A DNA stretch of 64,000 nucleotides from Sphingomonas hylomeconis (GTDB taxonomy: Bacteria; Pseudomonadota; Alphaproteobacteria; Sphingomonadales; Sphingomonadaceae), in NCBI RefSeq assembly GCF_025370105.1, contig NZ_JANQBK010000003.1, forward strand, positions 186,001 to 250,000, written 5' to 3'. The notes under the pieces were generated by a model. The model was not told the origin of the DNA, searched no databases, and saw nothing but the letters and a program-made list of their open reading frames with translations. Every line of letters starts with the position of its first letter. Positions within the stretch are counted from its first letter, which is position 1. Both the position numbers and the translations under genes were made by a program. This document shows, piece by piece, positions 54,043 through 62,904 of the stretch.

Positions 54043-55305
54043 TCACCCCTGCCGCGCGATCTCGCGCCAGCCGATATCCTTGCGGTTGAACCCGCTCGGG
54101 AAGTCGATCTTCGCTACCGCATCATAGGCTGCAGCCTGTGCCGCGGCGATCGTCGGTGCCATCGCCGTCACCGCCAGCACGCGCCCGCCGCTCGCCACCA
54201 GCGTTTTGCCGTTGCGCCGGGTCCCGGCCTGGAACACGCGCGCGCCGTCCGCTTCCGCGGCGTCGATCCCGGCGATGCTGCCGCCCGCTTCCGGTGTGCC
54301 GGGATAGCCGTTCGCCGCCATCACCACGGTGAGTGCGGTCTCGTCGGCAAAGTCCGGTGCCGGCTGGTCGCCCAGCGTGCCGTTGGCCACCGCCAGCAGC
54401 AGTTCGAGCAGGTCTCCCTGGTAGCGCAGCATCAGCACCTGGCATTCGGGATCGCCGAACCGCGCATTATATTCGATCAGCTTCGGCCCCTCGGCCGTCA
54501 GCATCAGCCCGGCATAGAGCACGCCCGAAAACGGCATGCCCGCCGCCGCCATCGCCGCAATCGTCGGCGCGACGATCGCGTCGATCGCCTGCTGCTGCAG
54601 TTCCGGGGTCAGCACCGGCGCCGGGCTGTATGCGCCCATCCCACCGGTATTGGGGCCGGTATCGCCATCGCCGACGCGCTTGTGATCCTGCGCGGTGCCG
54701 AACGGCATCAAGGCAGTGCCGTCGGTCAGTACGAACAGGCTGACCTCCTCGCCGTCGAGGAATTCCTCGATCACCGCTTCGGCCTTTGGCACCGAGAACA
54801 GATCGGCGATCGCGTCTTCCGCTTCGGCGCGCGTCATCGCCACGGTGACGCCCTTGCCCGCGGCGAGGCCGTCGGCCTTGATCACCACCGGCAGGCCGAA
54901 GTCGGCGAGCGCGGCCATCGCGCCGTCGCGCGAGGTTACCTTGGCGTAAGCGGCGGTGGGGATCTTTGCCCGCGTGCAGATATCCTTGGTAAAGCCCTTC
55001 GAGCCCTCGAGCTGCGCTGCCGCCTTGTTCGGCCCGAACACCGGCAGGCCCATCGTGCGGATATTGTCCGCCAGGCCATCGACCAGCGGCGCTTCCGGCC
55101 CGATCACCACGAAGCCGATCGAGTGGCGATGGCAGAAATCGATCACCGCGCGGTGATCCGCCGGATCGAGCGTCACCAGCGTGGCATGCTCGGCTATTCC
55201 CGGATTGCCCGGCGCCGCATACAGCGTGCTGATCCCTTTCGATTGCGCCAGCCGCCAGGCAAGCGCATGTTCACGGCCCCCGGAGCCGATCAGCAGGACA
55301 TTCAT
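54043..55305 (-). CDS. purD: Phosphoribosylamine-glycine ligase
   Basis: This 420-residue ATP-grasp enzyme catalyses the second step of de novo purine synthesis. [20 protein letters not shown] is the normal N-terminus. [17 protein letters not shown] is in the ATP-grasp domain, and [18 protein letters not shown] and [13 protein letters not shown] are hallmark segments. Full family length. Its start codon (CAT on the plus strand, 55303-55305) shares two bases with the xseA ATG (55304-55306), so each promoter must lie inside the other gene's coding sequence. Confidence 0.96.
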   Translation of the reverse strand: MNVLLIGSGGREHALAWRLAQSKGISTLYAAPGNPGIAEHATLVTLDPADHRAVIDFCHRHSIGFVVIGPEAPLVDGLADNIRTMGLPVFGPNKAAAQLEGSKGFTKDICTRAKIPTAAYAKVTSRDGAMAALADFGLPVVIKADGLAAGKGVTVAMTRAEAEDAIADLFSVPKAEAVIEEFLDGEEVSLFVLTDGTALMPFGTAQDHKRVGDGDTGPNTGGMGAYSPAPVLTPELQQQAIDAIVAPTIAAMAAAGMPFSGVLYAGLMLTAEGPKLIEYNARFGDPECQVLMLRYQGDLLELLLAVANGTLGDQPAPDFADETALTVVMAANGYPGTPEAGGSIAGIDAAEADGARVFQAGTRRNGKTLVASGGRVLAVTAMAPTIAAAQAAAYDAVAKIDFPSGFNRKDIGWREIARQG

Positions 55306-56671
55306 GGCCGACCCCTTTTTCGATACCAACCACCGGCTGGTAGCCGAGGAGACTCCCGGCGACAACGCCGCCGCGATGGGCGTCGGCGAACTCGCCCAGA
55401 AACTCAAGCGTGTCGTGGAAGGCGAGTTCGGTCACGTGCGGCTGCGTGGCGAGATCTCCGGTTACAAGCGCGTGGCGTCCGGCCACGCCTATCTGTCGTT
55501 GAAGGATGACAGTGCGGTGTTGGACGGCGTGATCTGGAAGGGGCAGGTCAACATGCTGCCGTTCCAGCCGCAGGACGGGATCGAGGTGATCGCCACCGGC
55601 AAGATCACCACCTATCCCGGCCGCTCGAAATACCAGATCATCATCGATCGCATGGAACTGGCCGGCGAGGGCGCGTTGATGGCGCTGCTCGAAAAATTGA
55701 AAGCAAAGCTGGCGGGCGAGGGGCTGTTCGAGAGCGCACGGAAAAAGCGCCTGCCGTTCCTGCCGCGCACGATCGGCGTGGTTACCTCGCCGACCGGCGC
55801 GGTGATCCGTGACATTCTCCACCGCCTGGCCGATCGCTGCCCCAGCCATGTGCTGGTCTGGCCGGTCAAGGTGCAGGGCGACGGCGCGGCGCAGGAGGTC
55901 GCGCGGGCGATTGGCGGCTTCGATGCCATGCCGGCCGAGACGCGCCCCGATCTGGTGATCGTCGCGCGCGGCGGTGGCTCGATCGAGGATCTGTGGGCGT
56001 TCAACGAGGAAGTCGTGGTGCGCGCGGTCGCGGCGTGCAGCATTCCGATCATCTCCGCCGTCGGCCACGAGACCGACACCACCTTGTGCGATTTCGCCGC
56101 CGATCTCCGCGCGCCGACGCCGACTGCTGCTGCCGAAATGGCCGTGCCGGTGCTCGCCGATCTGCGCCTGACGCTCGATGCGCATGCCCAGCGCACCGAG
56201 CGCTGCGCGCGACGCTATCACGATCGCGGGCGCGAGCGGCTCGAGGCGCTGGTCCGCGTGCTGCCCAAGCGGGATGCCCTGCTCGGACCCCAGCGGCAGC
56301 GCGCCGACGATGCCGGCGCCAGGCTCGATCGCGGGCTGGAGCGGCGCATCGGCAGCGCGCGCAGCCAGCTCGACCGCGCCGGTGGTGCGCTGCGCCCGGC
56401 GATCCTCGAACAACGCCTGCTGCGCGCGACCGAACGGCTGGAAGGCGTGCGCCGGCTGCTCGATTCGGTCCATCCCAACCGCCCGCTCGAGCGCGGCTAT
56501 GCCTGGGTCGAGGGGCGGCCCGGCGGCAAGGTGATTTCCACCGCGGCGGCGGCGCGCGGGGCGGGGGCCGTCACGCTCCACTTCCGCGACGGGGCCGTCG
56601 ACGCGCGGGTTGAGCGATCGGGCGCCAAGGCATATGACAAGCCGGTGGTCGACCAGCCGACCCTGTTATAG
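55304..56671 (+). CDS. xseA: Exodeoxyribonuclease VII large subunit
   Basis: This 455-residue large subunit of the single-strand-specific exonuclease VII has an N-terminal OB domain ([20 protein letters not shown]) and [20 protein letters not shown] at the catalytic core. A long coiled-coil region in the C-terminal part is followed by the family-typical end ([20 protein letters not shown]). No xseB is in the window. The start at [13 protein letters not shown] overlaps the purD start codon by two bases on the opposite strand. DUF2093 follows after 15 bases, so the two may share a transcript. Confidence 0.94.
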   Translation: MADPFFDTNHRLVAEETPGDNAAAMGVGELAQKLKRVVEGEFGHVRLRGEISGYKRVASGHAYLSLKDDSAVLDGVIWKGQVNMLPFQPQDGIEVIATGKITTYPGRSKYQIIIDRMELAGEGALMALLEKLKAKLAGEGLFESARKKRLPFLPRTIGVVTSPTGAVIRDILHRLADRCPSHVLVWPVKVQGDGAAQEVARAIGGFDAMPAETRPDLVIVARGGGSIEDLWAFNEEVVVRAVAACSIPIISAVGHETDTTLCDFAADLRAPTPTAAAEMAVPVLADLRLTLDAHAQRTERCARRYHDRGRERLEALVRVLPKRDALLGPQRQRADDAGARLDRGLERRIGSARSQLDRAGGALRPAILEQRLLRATERLEGVRRLLDSVHPNRPLERGYAWVEGRPGGKVISTAAAARGAGAVTLHFRDGAVDARVERSGAKAYDKPVVDQPTLL

Positions 56672-56686
56672 CCCGGACCTTTCCCC

Positions 56687-56890
56687 ATGTTGATGTCGAA
56701 CACCGATCGCCCCGCGCGGCTCCATTATATGGCCAATGGCTTCCGTGTGCTCTCGCCCGGCGATCACGTGGTGTGCGCGGTGTCGGGCGAGCGGCTCGCG
56801 CTGGAGGATCTGCGTTATTGGAGCGTGGCCGCACAGCAGCCTTATGCCACCGCCGAGATCGCCACCGCCGCGATGAGCCCGGGGCGCTGA
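56687..56890 (+). CDS. DUF2093 family protein
   Basis: This 67-residue protein is typical of the small alphaproteobacterial DUF2093 family: ARLHYMANGFRVLSPGDHVV + CAVSGERLALEDLRYWSVAA, with a cysteine in VVCAVSGE. Function unknown; probably cytosolic. It is located between xseA (15 bases) and the M23 peptidase, whose ATG overlaps its stop (TGATG). Conservation of this arrangement with xseA is known from relatives but cannot be checked here. Confidence 0.88.
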   Translation: MLMSNTDRPARLHYMANGFRVLSPGDHVVCAVSGERLALEDLRYWSVAAQQPYATAEIATAAMSPGR

Positions 56891-57819
56891 TGCCGCCTGC
56901 GCGCCGCGCGCCGGCTCGCGGCCGGAACGGCGGCGTGATGCTCGGCCTCGCGTTACTTGCCGGGTGCGCCGCGCTCCCGCCGCAAGCCCCGCCGATCGCG
57001 ACCGCGACGCAGCGGGCGACGCCCAGCGCCCGGCCAAACCGACCTGTCGGGCCTGTCACGTTCGGCTATAGCGGGTCGCGCATCCAGGGTGGCACGGTGG
57101 TCGGTATCGCGCCGGCCGGCACCAGCCTGTTGACCTTGGACGGCGTGGCCGTGCCGGTTACCGCCGACGGTCGTTTCCTGATCGCGTTCGATCGCGACGC
57201 GGGGCCCGCCGCGACCCTGCTCGCGACGCTCGAGGACGGGCGGCAGGTGCGCGACACGCTGGCCGTCGCGCCGCGCGCGTGGAACATTTCGCGGCTTGGC
57301 ACGCTGCCCAAATATCCCGTGCCCGAGGCCGAATTCACCCGCCTGCGCCCCGCCGAGCTGGCCCAGATCGCCGCCGCCCGTCGCACGCAGGTCCAGTCGA
57401 ACGGCTGGCGTCAGGCCTTTCTATGGCCGTCCACCGGGCGCATCTCGACGCTGTTCGGGTCGCAGCGGATCTACAAGAATGGCGAGGCCGGCTCCTACCA
57501 TTCCGGCATCGATATCGCGCGCGCCACCGGCACGCCGGTGCTGGCACCGGCCGACGGCGTGGTGATCCTGGCCGCGGACCATCCCTTCACGCTGGAGGGC
57601 AATCTGCTGATGATCGATCACGGCATGGGCCTCAGCAGTGCGTTCCTGCATCTGTCGCGGATCGACGTGCGAGTCGGCGCGCGGGTCACGCGCGGGCAGG
57701 TGGTGGGGGCGGTCGGCAGGAGCGGCCGCGCGACCGGCCCGCATCTGCACTGGGGCATGAAGTGGCGCGAGGCGCGGATCGATCCGCTGCTGGTCGCGGG
57801 GCCGATGCCAGTCGACTGA
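56890..57819 (+). CDS. M23 family metallopeptidase, lipoprotein-like
   Basis: This 309-residue protein has a hydrophobic signal ending in LALLAGCAA (possible lipobox) and an N-terminal beta-rich region (residues about 60-170). The C-terminal M23/LytM domain has its zinc ligands in SYHSGIDIARATGTPVLAPA (H-x3-D) and GPHLHWGMKWREAR (HLH). It probably cleaves peptidoglycan cross-bridges in the periplasm or activates other hydrolases. All metal-binding residues are present, so it is likely active rather than a degenerate LytM. The start overlaps the DUF2093 stop. Confidence 0.9.
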   Translation: MPPARRAPARGRNGGVMLGLALLAGCAALPPQAPPIATATQRATPSARPNRPVGPVTFGYSGSRIQGGTVVGIAPAGTSLLTLDGVAVPVTADGRFLIAFDRDAGPAATLLATLEDGRQVRDTLAVAPRAWNISRLGTLPKYPVPEAEFTRLRPAELAQIAAARRTQVQSNGWRQAFLWPSTGRISTLFGSQRIYKNGEAGSYHSGIDIARATGTPVLAPADGVVILAADHPFTLEGNLLMIDHGMGLSSAFLHLSRIDVRVGARVTRGQVVGAVGRSGRATGPHLHWGMKWREARIDPLLVAGPMPVD

Positions 57820-57831
57820 GACCGCGTTCGC

Positions 57832-58977
57832 CTATAGCGGCGCGCCGTCCGAATCGTCCGCTTCCATCAGGCGCGCAACGGCGGTGCGCTCGGCCGGCGC
57901 GAGCCCCGGATGCCACACGTCGAAGATCAGCACGACCCGCGGCGCATCGCTGTCATTGGCCGCTTCGTGCTCGATCGTGTCGTCGAACACGAACGCCTCG
58001 CCGATGCGCCATGCGCGGGTTTCCGCGCCGACGCGGAACCAGCATCCGTCCGGCACGATCAGCGGCAGATGGCAGACCAGGCGCGTATTGGCGACGCCGG
58101 TGTGCGGCGGAATGCGGGTGTGCGGTTTCAGTAGCGAGAACATTGCATTGGGCGAGCGCCCCGCAATGCTCGGCTGACCGATCGGGCCGAGGGCGGCGAT
58201 TGTCCGCGGGCAGGTCGCGGCGTTCGATCCGATTGCTGCGCCGTTCTGCAGCAGATGAAATGCGGTCCAGTCGAGCGAATGGTTCAGCGCCGCCCACTGC
58301 CGAACCGGCAGACCCGGATCGTATTGCACATAGGGTTCGGCGCGCGCGCCCTGGCGCTGCTGCAGCGCCAGATATTCGTCGCGTATGGTGTCCGTCTGCG
58401 CTTCCAGGGCTGCGAGCCATGGAAAGGCGTCGCGATCGTGGAACTCGCGCTCGGCCAGTCCCGGATAATGGTAATGCGTCGGCTCCGAATGATAGACCCG
58501 CGTGCGGTGCAGTGCGTTGCTGGCGAGGCGCGCGACGCGGCGACGCATCGTGTCGTCGAGATCGTCCTGCGCGGCGGCGATGCCGGCCCAGCGCGCGGCA
58601 ATCGCGTCCTGATAGGCGGTGCCGACGCGGCGGGCGTGGTCGATCATTGCGGTCAGATGTGCCGGCACCGCGCCGTCAGGCAGTTGCGCCAGTGCACGGT
58701 TGTAGAAGCGCGCCGCATCGGCGCTGTTGCCCTGCATCTCGAACAGCCGCGCACGGCTGATCAATGCCATGAAATGCAACGGGTCGATCCGCAGCACGAC
58801 ACCGATCGCGTCCTGCGCCTCTTCCAGTTTGCCCTGCGCGCGGCGCAGCGCTGCGACTTTCATCCAGGCTTCGGCATGTTCGGGTGTCGCGGTGACGACC
58901 CGTTCGAGCAACGCCAGCGCACCGGCGACATCGCCGCGCGCGGCCAACGCATCGGCGTCGCGCTCGCGAGCGTCCAT
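57832..58977 (-). CDS. TPR protein with aspartyl/asparaginyl beta-hydroxylase domain
   Basis: This 381-residue protein begins with about three TPR motifs (AEAWMKVAALRRAQGKLEEA and MALISRARLFEMQGNSADAA). An AspH/LpxO-like 2-oxoglutarate dioxygenase domain follows from about residue 190. The metal-binding histidines are in IPPHTGVANTRLVCHLPLIV and DDTIEHEAANDSDAPRVVLI; this family uses a two-histidine site lacking the usual Asp. Possible substrates are Asp/Asn residues in proteins or lipid A acyl chains; the TPR part favours a protein partner. It lies next to an exported protein and is divergent from the TonB receptor. Confidence 0.85.
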   Translation of the reverse strand: MDARERDADALAARGDVAGALALLERVVTATPEHAEAWMKVAALRRAQGKLEEAQDAIGVVLRIDPLHFMALISRARLFEMQGNSADAARFYNRALAQLPDGAVPAHLTAMIDHARRVGTAYQDAIAARWAGIAAAQDDLDDTMRRRVARLASNALHRTRVYHSEPTHYHYPGLAEREFHDRDAFPWLAALEAQTDTIRDEYLALQQRQGARAEPYVQYDPGLPVRQWAALNHSLDWTAFHLLQNGAAIGSNAATCPRTIAALGPIGQPSIAGRSPNAMFSLLKPHTRIPPHTGVANTRLVCHLPLIVPDGCWFRVGAETRAWRIGEAFVFDDTIEHEAANDSDAPRVVLIFDVWHPGLAPAERTAVARLMEADDSDGAPL

Positions 58978-58982
58978 CGCGC

Positions 58983-59516
58983 CTAGCGGAGCCGCTTGGC
59001 GCGCACGGTCACCGCTTTCTCGAAGTCGGCGAAGAAAGAACTGAGCGCGCCGCGCTTCAAGATCACTTTTTGCCCCGGCTTGACCGAAAAGAAGACTGGG
59101 AAATCATCGGTCTGGGTCCACACCGCGCCGTCTTCCAGCGTGAAGACGATCCGGCCGCCTTCGCCCTGACGGGTCGATTTGATCGTCGCGGTCAGCTCCT
59201 TGATCTCGGGCTCGCCACTGCTGTCGAACAGCTTGATATTGGGGAGGGCAATGCCGAACAAAGTGCGCCGCGTCTTGCGGATCTCGGCCTGGTCGACCAC
59301 GGCGATCCGGCGTTCGCGCACCGCTGTGTCGAACGCGCCGACTTCGCGATCGAAACAGGCAAGGCGCGCCGCATCCTCGGTGATCGCGCGGCAGGCCGCC
59401 AGTTTGCCGATCGCCGCGGCGGTCGACGGCTTGTCCTCCGCCCCTGCCGGTTGCGCACTCGTCAATAGTAACGTCGCCACCGCTATCCCGGCTGCCCCGC
59501 ACGCAATCTTCGTCAT
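58983..59516 (-). CDS. Exported protein of unknown function
   Basis: This 177-residue protein has a signal peptide (GIAVATLLLTSAQPAGA) followed by the C-x-x-I-x5-RLACFD pattern (LAACRAITEDAARLACFDRE, residues about 48-67) common in sphingomonad periplasmic proteins. A beta-rich C-terminal half (TRQGEGGRIVFTLEDGAVWT, KPGQKVILKRGALSSFFADF) looks like a small ligand- or RNA-binding-like barrel. GGAAG precedes the chosen ATG; an upstream ATG is less likely. The gene ends five bases before the AspH gene's start and may be its operon mate. Function unknown. Confidence 0.75.
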   Translation of the reverse strand: MTKIACGAAGIAVATLLLTSAQPAGAEDKPSTAAAIGKLAACRAITEDAARLACFDREVGAFDTAVRERRIAVVDQAEIRKTRRTLFGIALPNIKLFDSSGEPEIKELTATIKSTRQGEGGRIVFTLEDGAVWTQTDDFPVFFSVKPGQKVILKRGALSSFFADFEKAVTVRAKRLR

Positions 59517-59691
59517 GTCTTCCGCCCCGATTACGCCCTGTTGCAATTCTGCTACATGATGTTGCGAACTGCCATCCCGGGCATTGAACTGCGTTTACAA
59601 CTCTCCCGCAGGGTTGCAAGCTTACCCTAGTCTGAACGACCGCACGGGCATGGGGTGCCCAGGCGTTTAGAAAAGGGAAGGAATCATAACA

Positions 59692-62600
59692 GTGATCAGC
59701 AAAACGAAGAGCGCTTTGTTGCGTGGTGTTGCGCCGATGTTCATCGGTGCCGCCGTATTCGCCTCGCCGTCCTATGCACAGGTTGCGCCGGATCCCGGCG
59801 TAGGCCCGGTCGAAGGTCAGGTCACGCAGGCCAGCGCCGATGGCGAAACCGAAGCCGCCAGCGACATCGTCGTCACCGGTTCGCGTCTGCGCTCGCCGAA
59901 CCTCGAAGGCGCCAGCCCGGTCACCGTGCTGACCGCGGTCGAACTGAAGCAGACCGGCACGACGCGCGTCGAGGATCTGCTGAACTCGCTGCCGCAGGTA
60001 TTCGCCGGTCAGAACTCGGGCTATTCCAACGGCTCGTCGGGCACCGCGAACGTCAACCTTCGCGGCCTCGGCTCGGAGCGCAACCTCGTGCTGGTCAACG
60101 GCCGCCGCCTGCTGCCGGGCGATCCGACGACCTCGGCTGCCGATATCAACGCGATCCCGGGCGCACTGGTGAAGCGCGTCGACGTGCTGACCGGTGGTGC
60201 ATCCTCGGTGTACGGCGCCGATGCCGTTGCCGGCGTCGTCAACTTCGTGATGGATACCGATTTCGAAGGCCTGCGCCTCGACGGCCAGTATTCGTTCTAC
60301 AACCACAACAATCGCGCCGGTAACGACGTGACGGGAGCGCTCAACGCGCGCCGCTTCGGCTATCCAGATGGCCAGACCGCCGATGGCGGCACGATCGACG
60401 CGACCCTGGCGTTCGGCACCAAGTTCGGCGACGATCGTGGTCACCTGACTGCCTATGCCGGCTATCGCAAGATCAACGCGGTGACCCAGGATCGTCGTGA
60501 TTACTCGGCCTGCTCGCTCAGTGCGAATACCGCGGCTGATGCGACGTCGTTGGGACGCAAGTATAACTGCGGTGGCTCGGGTACCTCGGCTAACGGCACA
60601 TTCTTCACGGGCGATTCAGCCGCCTTCCAGGTCGGCAGCGGCCGCACCTTCGTTCCCGGGTCGACGCCCTATAACTTCGCGCCGACCAACTACTATCAGC
60701 GCCCTGACGAGCGTTACACGGCCGGCTTCTTCGCGAATTACGAGATCTCGGATTCGATCAAGCCTTATGCCGAATTCATGTTCATGGACGATCGCACCGT
60801 CGCGCAGATCGCGCCGTCGGGCAATTTCGGCAACACGTTCAACATCAACTGCGACAACCCGCTCTTGTCCGCGCAGCAGCGCGGCATCGTGTGCGCCGCC
60901 AACAACCTGCTGACGCTGAACGAGGATCCGGACGGCAATCTCGTGAACCCGCCGCTCAACGCACCGTCGCAGACGGTGGGCCAGACCGGTCTCGCGCCGT
61001 TCAACTTCATCGATCCGCTGACCGGCGGCACGTACAACCGTGGCTTCCTGCAGCCACTGCGTCGTAACGTCGAAGGCGGCCCGCGCCGCGACGACCTGCA
61101 GCACACCAGCTACCGCTTCGTGGCCGGCGTGAAGGGCGATGTCAGCCCCGTGTGGAGCTACGATGCCTTCTATCAGTATGGCCGTACGAACTTCTCCGAG
61201 ACGTATTTCAACGATTTCTCGGTGTCGCGCCTCGGTCGTGCACTCGACGTCGTGACCAGCCCGACGACGGGCGCTCCGGTCTGCCGTTCGGTGCTCGATG
61301 GTACCGATACGAACTGCGTCCCTTACGACATCTTCACCCCGGGCGGCGTGTCGCAGGCCGCGATCAACTATCTGCAGGTGCCGGGCTTCCAGCGTGGCGT
61401 TAACGGCGAGACGGTCATCAACGGCTCGATCACCGGTCAGCTCGGCCAGTATGGCGTTCAGTCGCCATGGTCGAGCGAAGGTCTCGGGATCGTGATCGGC
61501 GGCGAATATCGTCGTGAAACGCTCGAGTTCTTCTCGGACGCAGCGTTCCAGGCCGGTGATCTGGCCGGGCAGGGTGCGGCAACGCTTCCCGTCTCGGGCA
61601 GCTTCGACGTGAAGGAAGTCTTCACCGAGGCCCGCCTGCCGATCGTCAGCCAGAGCTTCTTCTACGATCTGACGCTCACCGGCGGTTATCGCTACTCGTC
61701 GTACAGCAACTCGGCCGGCAACACGTTCAGCACGGACACCTATAAGATCGAAGGCGAATTCGCCCCGATCCGCGACATCCGCTTCCGCGGCGGATACAAC
61801 CGCGCCGTCCGCGCACCAACGATCCAGGATCTGTTCGCTCCCAATCGTGTCGCGCTCAACGGTTCGAGCGATCCCTGCGCCGGTTTCGCGATCACCGCGG
61901 CGAACGTCGGGTGTCTGGCACAGGGGCTGACCGTTGGTCAGGTCGTGGCCCTCAACCCGGCCGAGCAGTATAACGGTCTGATCGGTGGCACGGCGACGCT
62001 CAACCCGGAAGTCGCCGATACCTACACCGCTGGCGTGGTGTTGCAGCCGCGGTTCGTCCCGGGGCTGGCCATCTCGGTCGACTATTTCAACATCAAGTTG
62101 AAGAGCGCGATCCAGGGCATCGGTCAGGACACCATCCTGGCGGTCTGCACCCAGACGGCCGACCCGTTCTATTGCGGCCTGATCCAGCGCGACAATACGG
62201 GCTCGATCTGGCGCTCGAACCAGGGCTTCGTGACGGACGTGACGCGTAACATCGGTGGTGTTGCCACCAGCGGTATCGACGTCAACGCGAGCTACACCGT
62301 CGGTCTGGGCAGCGCGGGCAGCGTCGGGTTGAGCTTCGTCGGTACGTATCTCGACAAGCTCGAAACCGATACCGGCGTCGTCGTTCCGGGCAATAACGGC
62401 AAGTATGACTGCACCGGCCTGTACGGCAACGTCTGCGGCATTCCGAACCCCAAATGGCGTCATCAGGCGCGCGTGAGCTACACCGCTCCATTCGGGCTCG
62501 GCGCATCGCTGCGCTGGCGCTACCAGGACGGTGTGACCAACGAGGCGCTCGATTCGAACCCGAACCTGAGCGCTCCGGCAACCGGCGCACGTCCAGGCGT

Positions 62601-62820
62601 CGCCAAGCTGGACTCGGTCAGCTACTTCGATCTGGCACTGACGGCGCGTATCGCGGAGAACTACAACTTCCGCATCGGCGCCAACAACCTGCTCGACAAG
62701 CAGCCGCCGCTTACGGGGTCGCAGTCCTGCCCGGCCGGTCCGTGCAACGGCAACACGTTCCCGGGCACGTACGATGCCATCGGTCGCTACATCTATGCGG
62801 GTGTGACGCTCGAATTCTAA
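59692..62820 (+). CDS. TonB-dependent receptor
   Basis: This 1042-residue outer-membrane receptor has a signal peptide (GVAPMFIGAAVFASPSYAQ) and then the TonB-box region (SDIVVTGSRLRSPNLEGASP). A plug follows with NVNLRGLGSERNLVLVNGRR and GGASSVYGADAVAGVVNFVM. A long beta-barrel ends in the BAM signal YAGVTLEF. The plug is of the Caulobacter/Sphingomonas/Xanthomonas type that takes up glycans, peptides or siderophores; the ligand is unknown. GTG 59692 follows GGGAAGGA at about nine bases. A strong terminator follows at 62847. It is flanked by two TPR-hydroxylase genes. Confidence 0.94.
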   Translation: MISKTKSALLRGVAPMFIGAAVFASPSYAQVAPDPGVGPVEGQVTQASADGETEAASDIVVTGSRLRSPNLEGASPVTVLTAVELKQTGTTRVEDLLNSLPQVFAGQNSGYSNGSSGTANVNLRGLGSERNLVLVNGRRLLPGDPTTSAADINAIPGALVKRVDVLTGGASSVYGADAVAGVVNFVMDTDFEGLRLDGQYSFYNHNNRAGNDVTGALNARRFGYPDGQTADGGTIDATLAFGTKFGDDRGHLTAYAGYRKINAVTQDRRDYSACSLSANTAADATSLGRKYNCGGSGTSANGTFFTGDSAAFQVGSGRTFVPGSTPYNFAPTNYYQRPDERYTAGFFANYEISDSIKPYAEFMFMDDRTVAQIAPSGNFGNTFNINCDNPLLSAQQRGIVCAANNLLTLNEDPDGNLVNPPLNAPSQTVGQTGLAPFNFIDPLTGGTYNRGFLQPLRRNVEGGPRRDDLQHTSYRFVAGVKGDVSPVWSYDAFYQYGRTNFSETYFNDFSVSRLGRALDVVTSPTTGAPVCRSVLDGTDTNCVPYDIFTPGGVSQAAINYLQVPGFQRGVNGETVINGSITGQLGQYGVQSPWSSEGLGIVIGGEYRRETLEFFSDAAFQAGDLAGQGAATLPVSGSFDVKEVFTEARLPIVSQSFFYDLTLTGGYRYSSYSNSAGNTFSTDTYKIEGEFAPIRDIRFRGGYNRAVRAPTIQDLFAPNRVALNGSSDPCAGFAITAANVGCLAQGLTVGQVVALNPAEQYNGLIGGTATLNPEVADTYTAGVVLQPRFVPGLAISVDYFNIKLKSAIQGIGQDTILAVCTQTADPFYCGLIQRDNTGSIWRSNQGFVTDVTRNIGGVATSGIDVNASYTVGLGSAGSVGLSFVGTYLDKLETDTGVVVPGNNGKYDCTGLYGNVCGIPNPKWRHQARVSYTAPFGLGASLRWRYQDGVTNEALDSNPNLSAPATGARPGVAKLDSVSYFDLALTARIAENYNFRIGANNLLDKQPPLTGSQSCPAGPCNGNTFPGTYDAIGRYIYAGVTLEF

Positions 62821-62846
62821 GCTGAACGCACGTCGAGACTATTGAA

Positions 62847-62875
62847 ACGGCGGGCGGAAACGCCCGCCGTTTTTC
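62847..62875 (+). terminator. Intrinsic terminator of the TonB-dependent receptor gene
   Basis: ACGGCGGGCG and CGCCCGCCGT form a perfect 10-base stem around the loop GAAA, followed by a T run, 26 bases after the stop codon. Confidence 0.92.
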
Positions 62876-62904
62876 TTTTGCGCGCTGCTGCGATAGGGAA
62901 GGTC

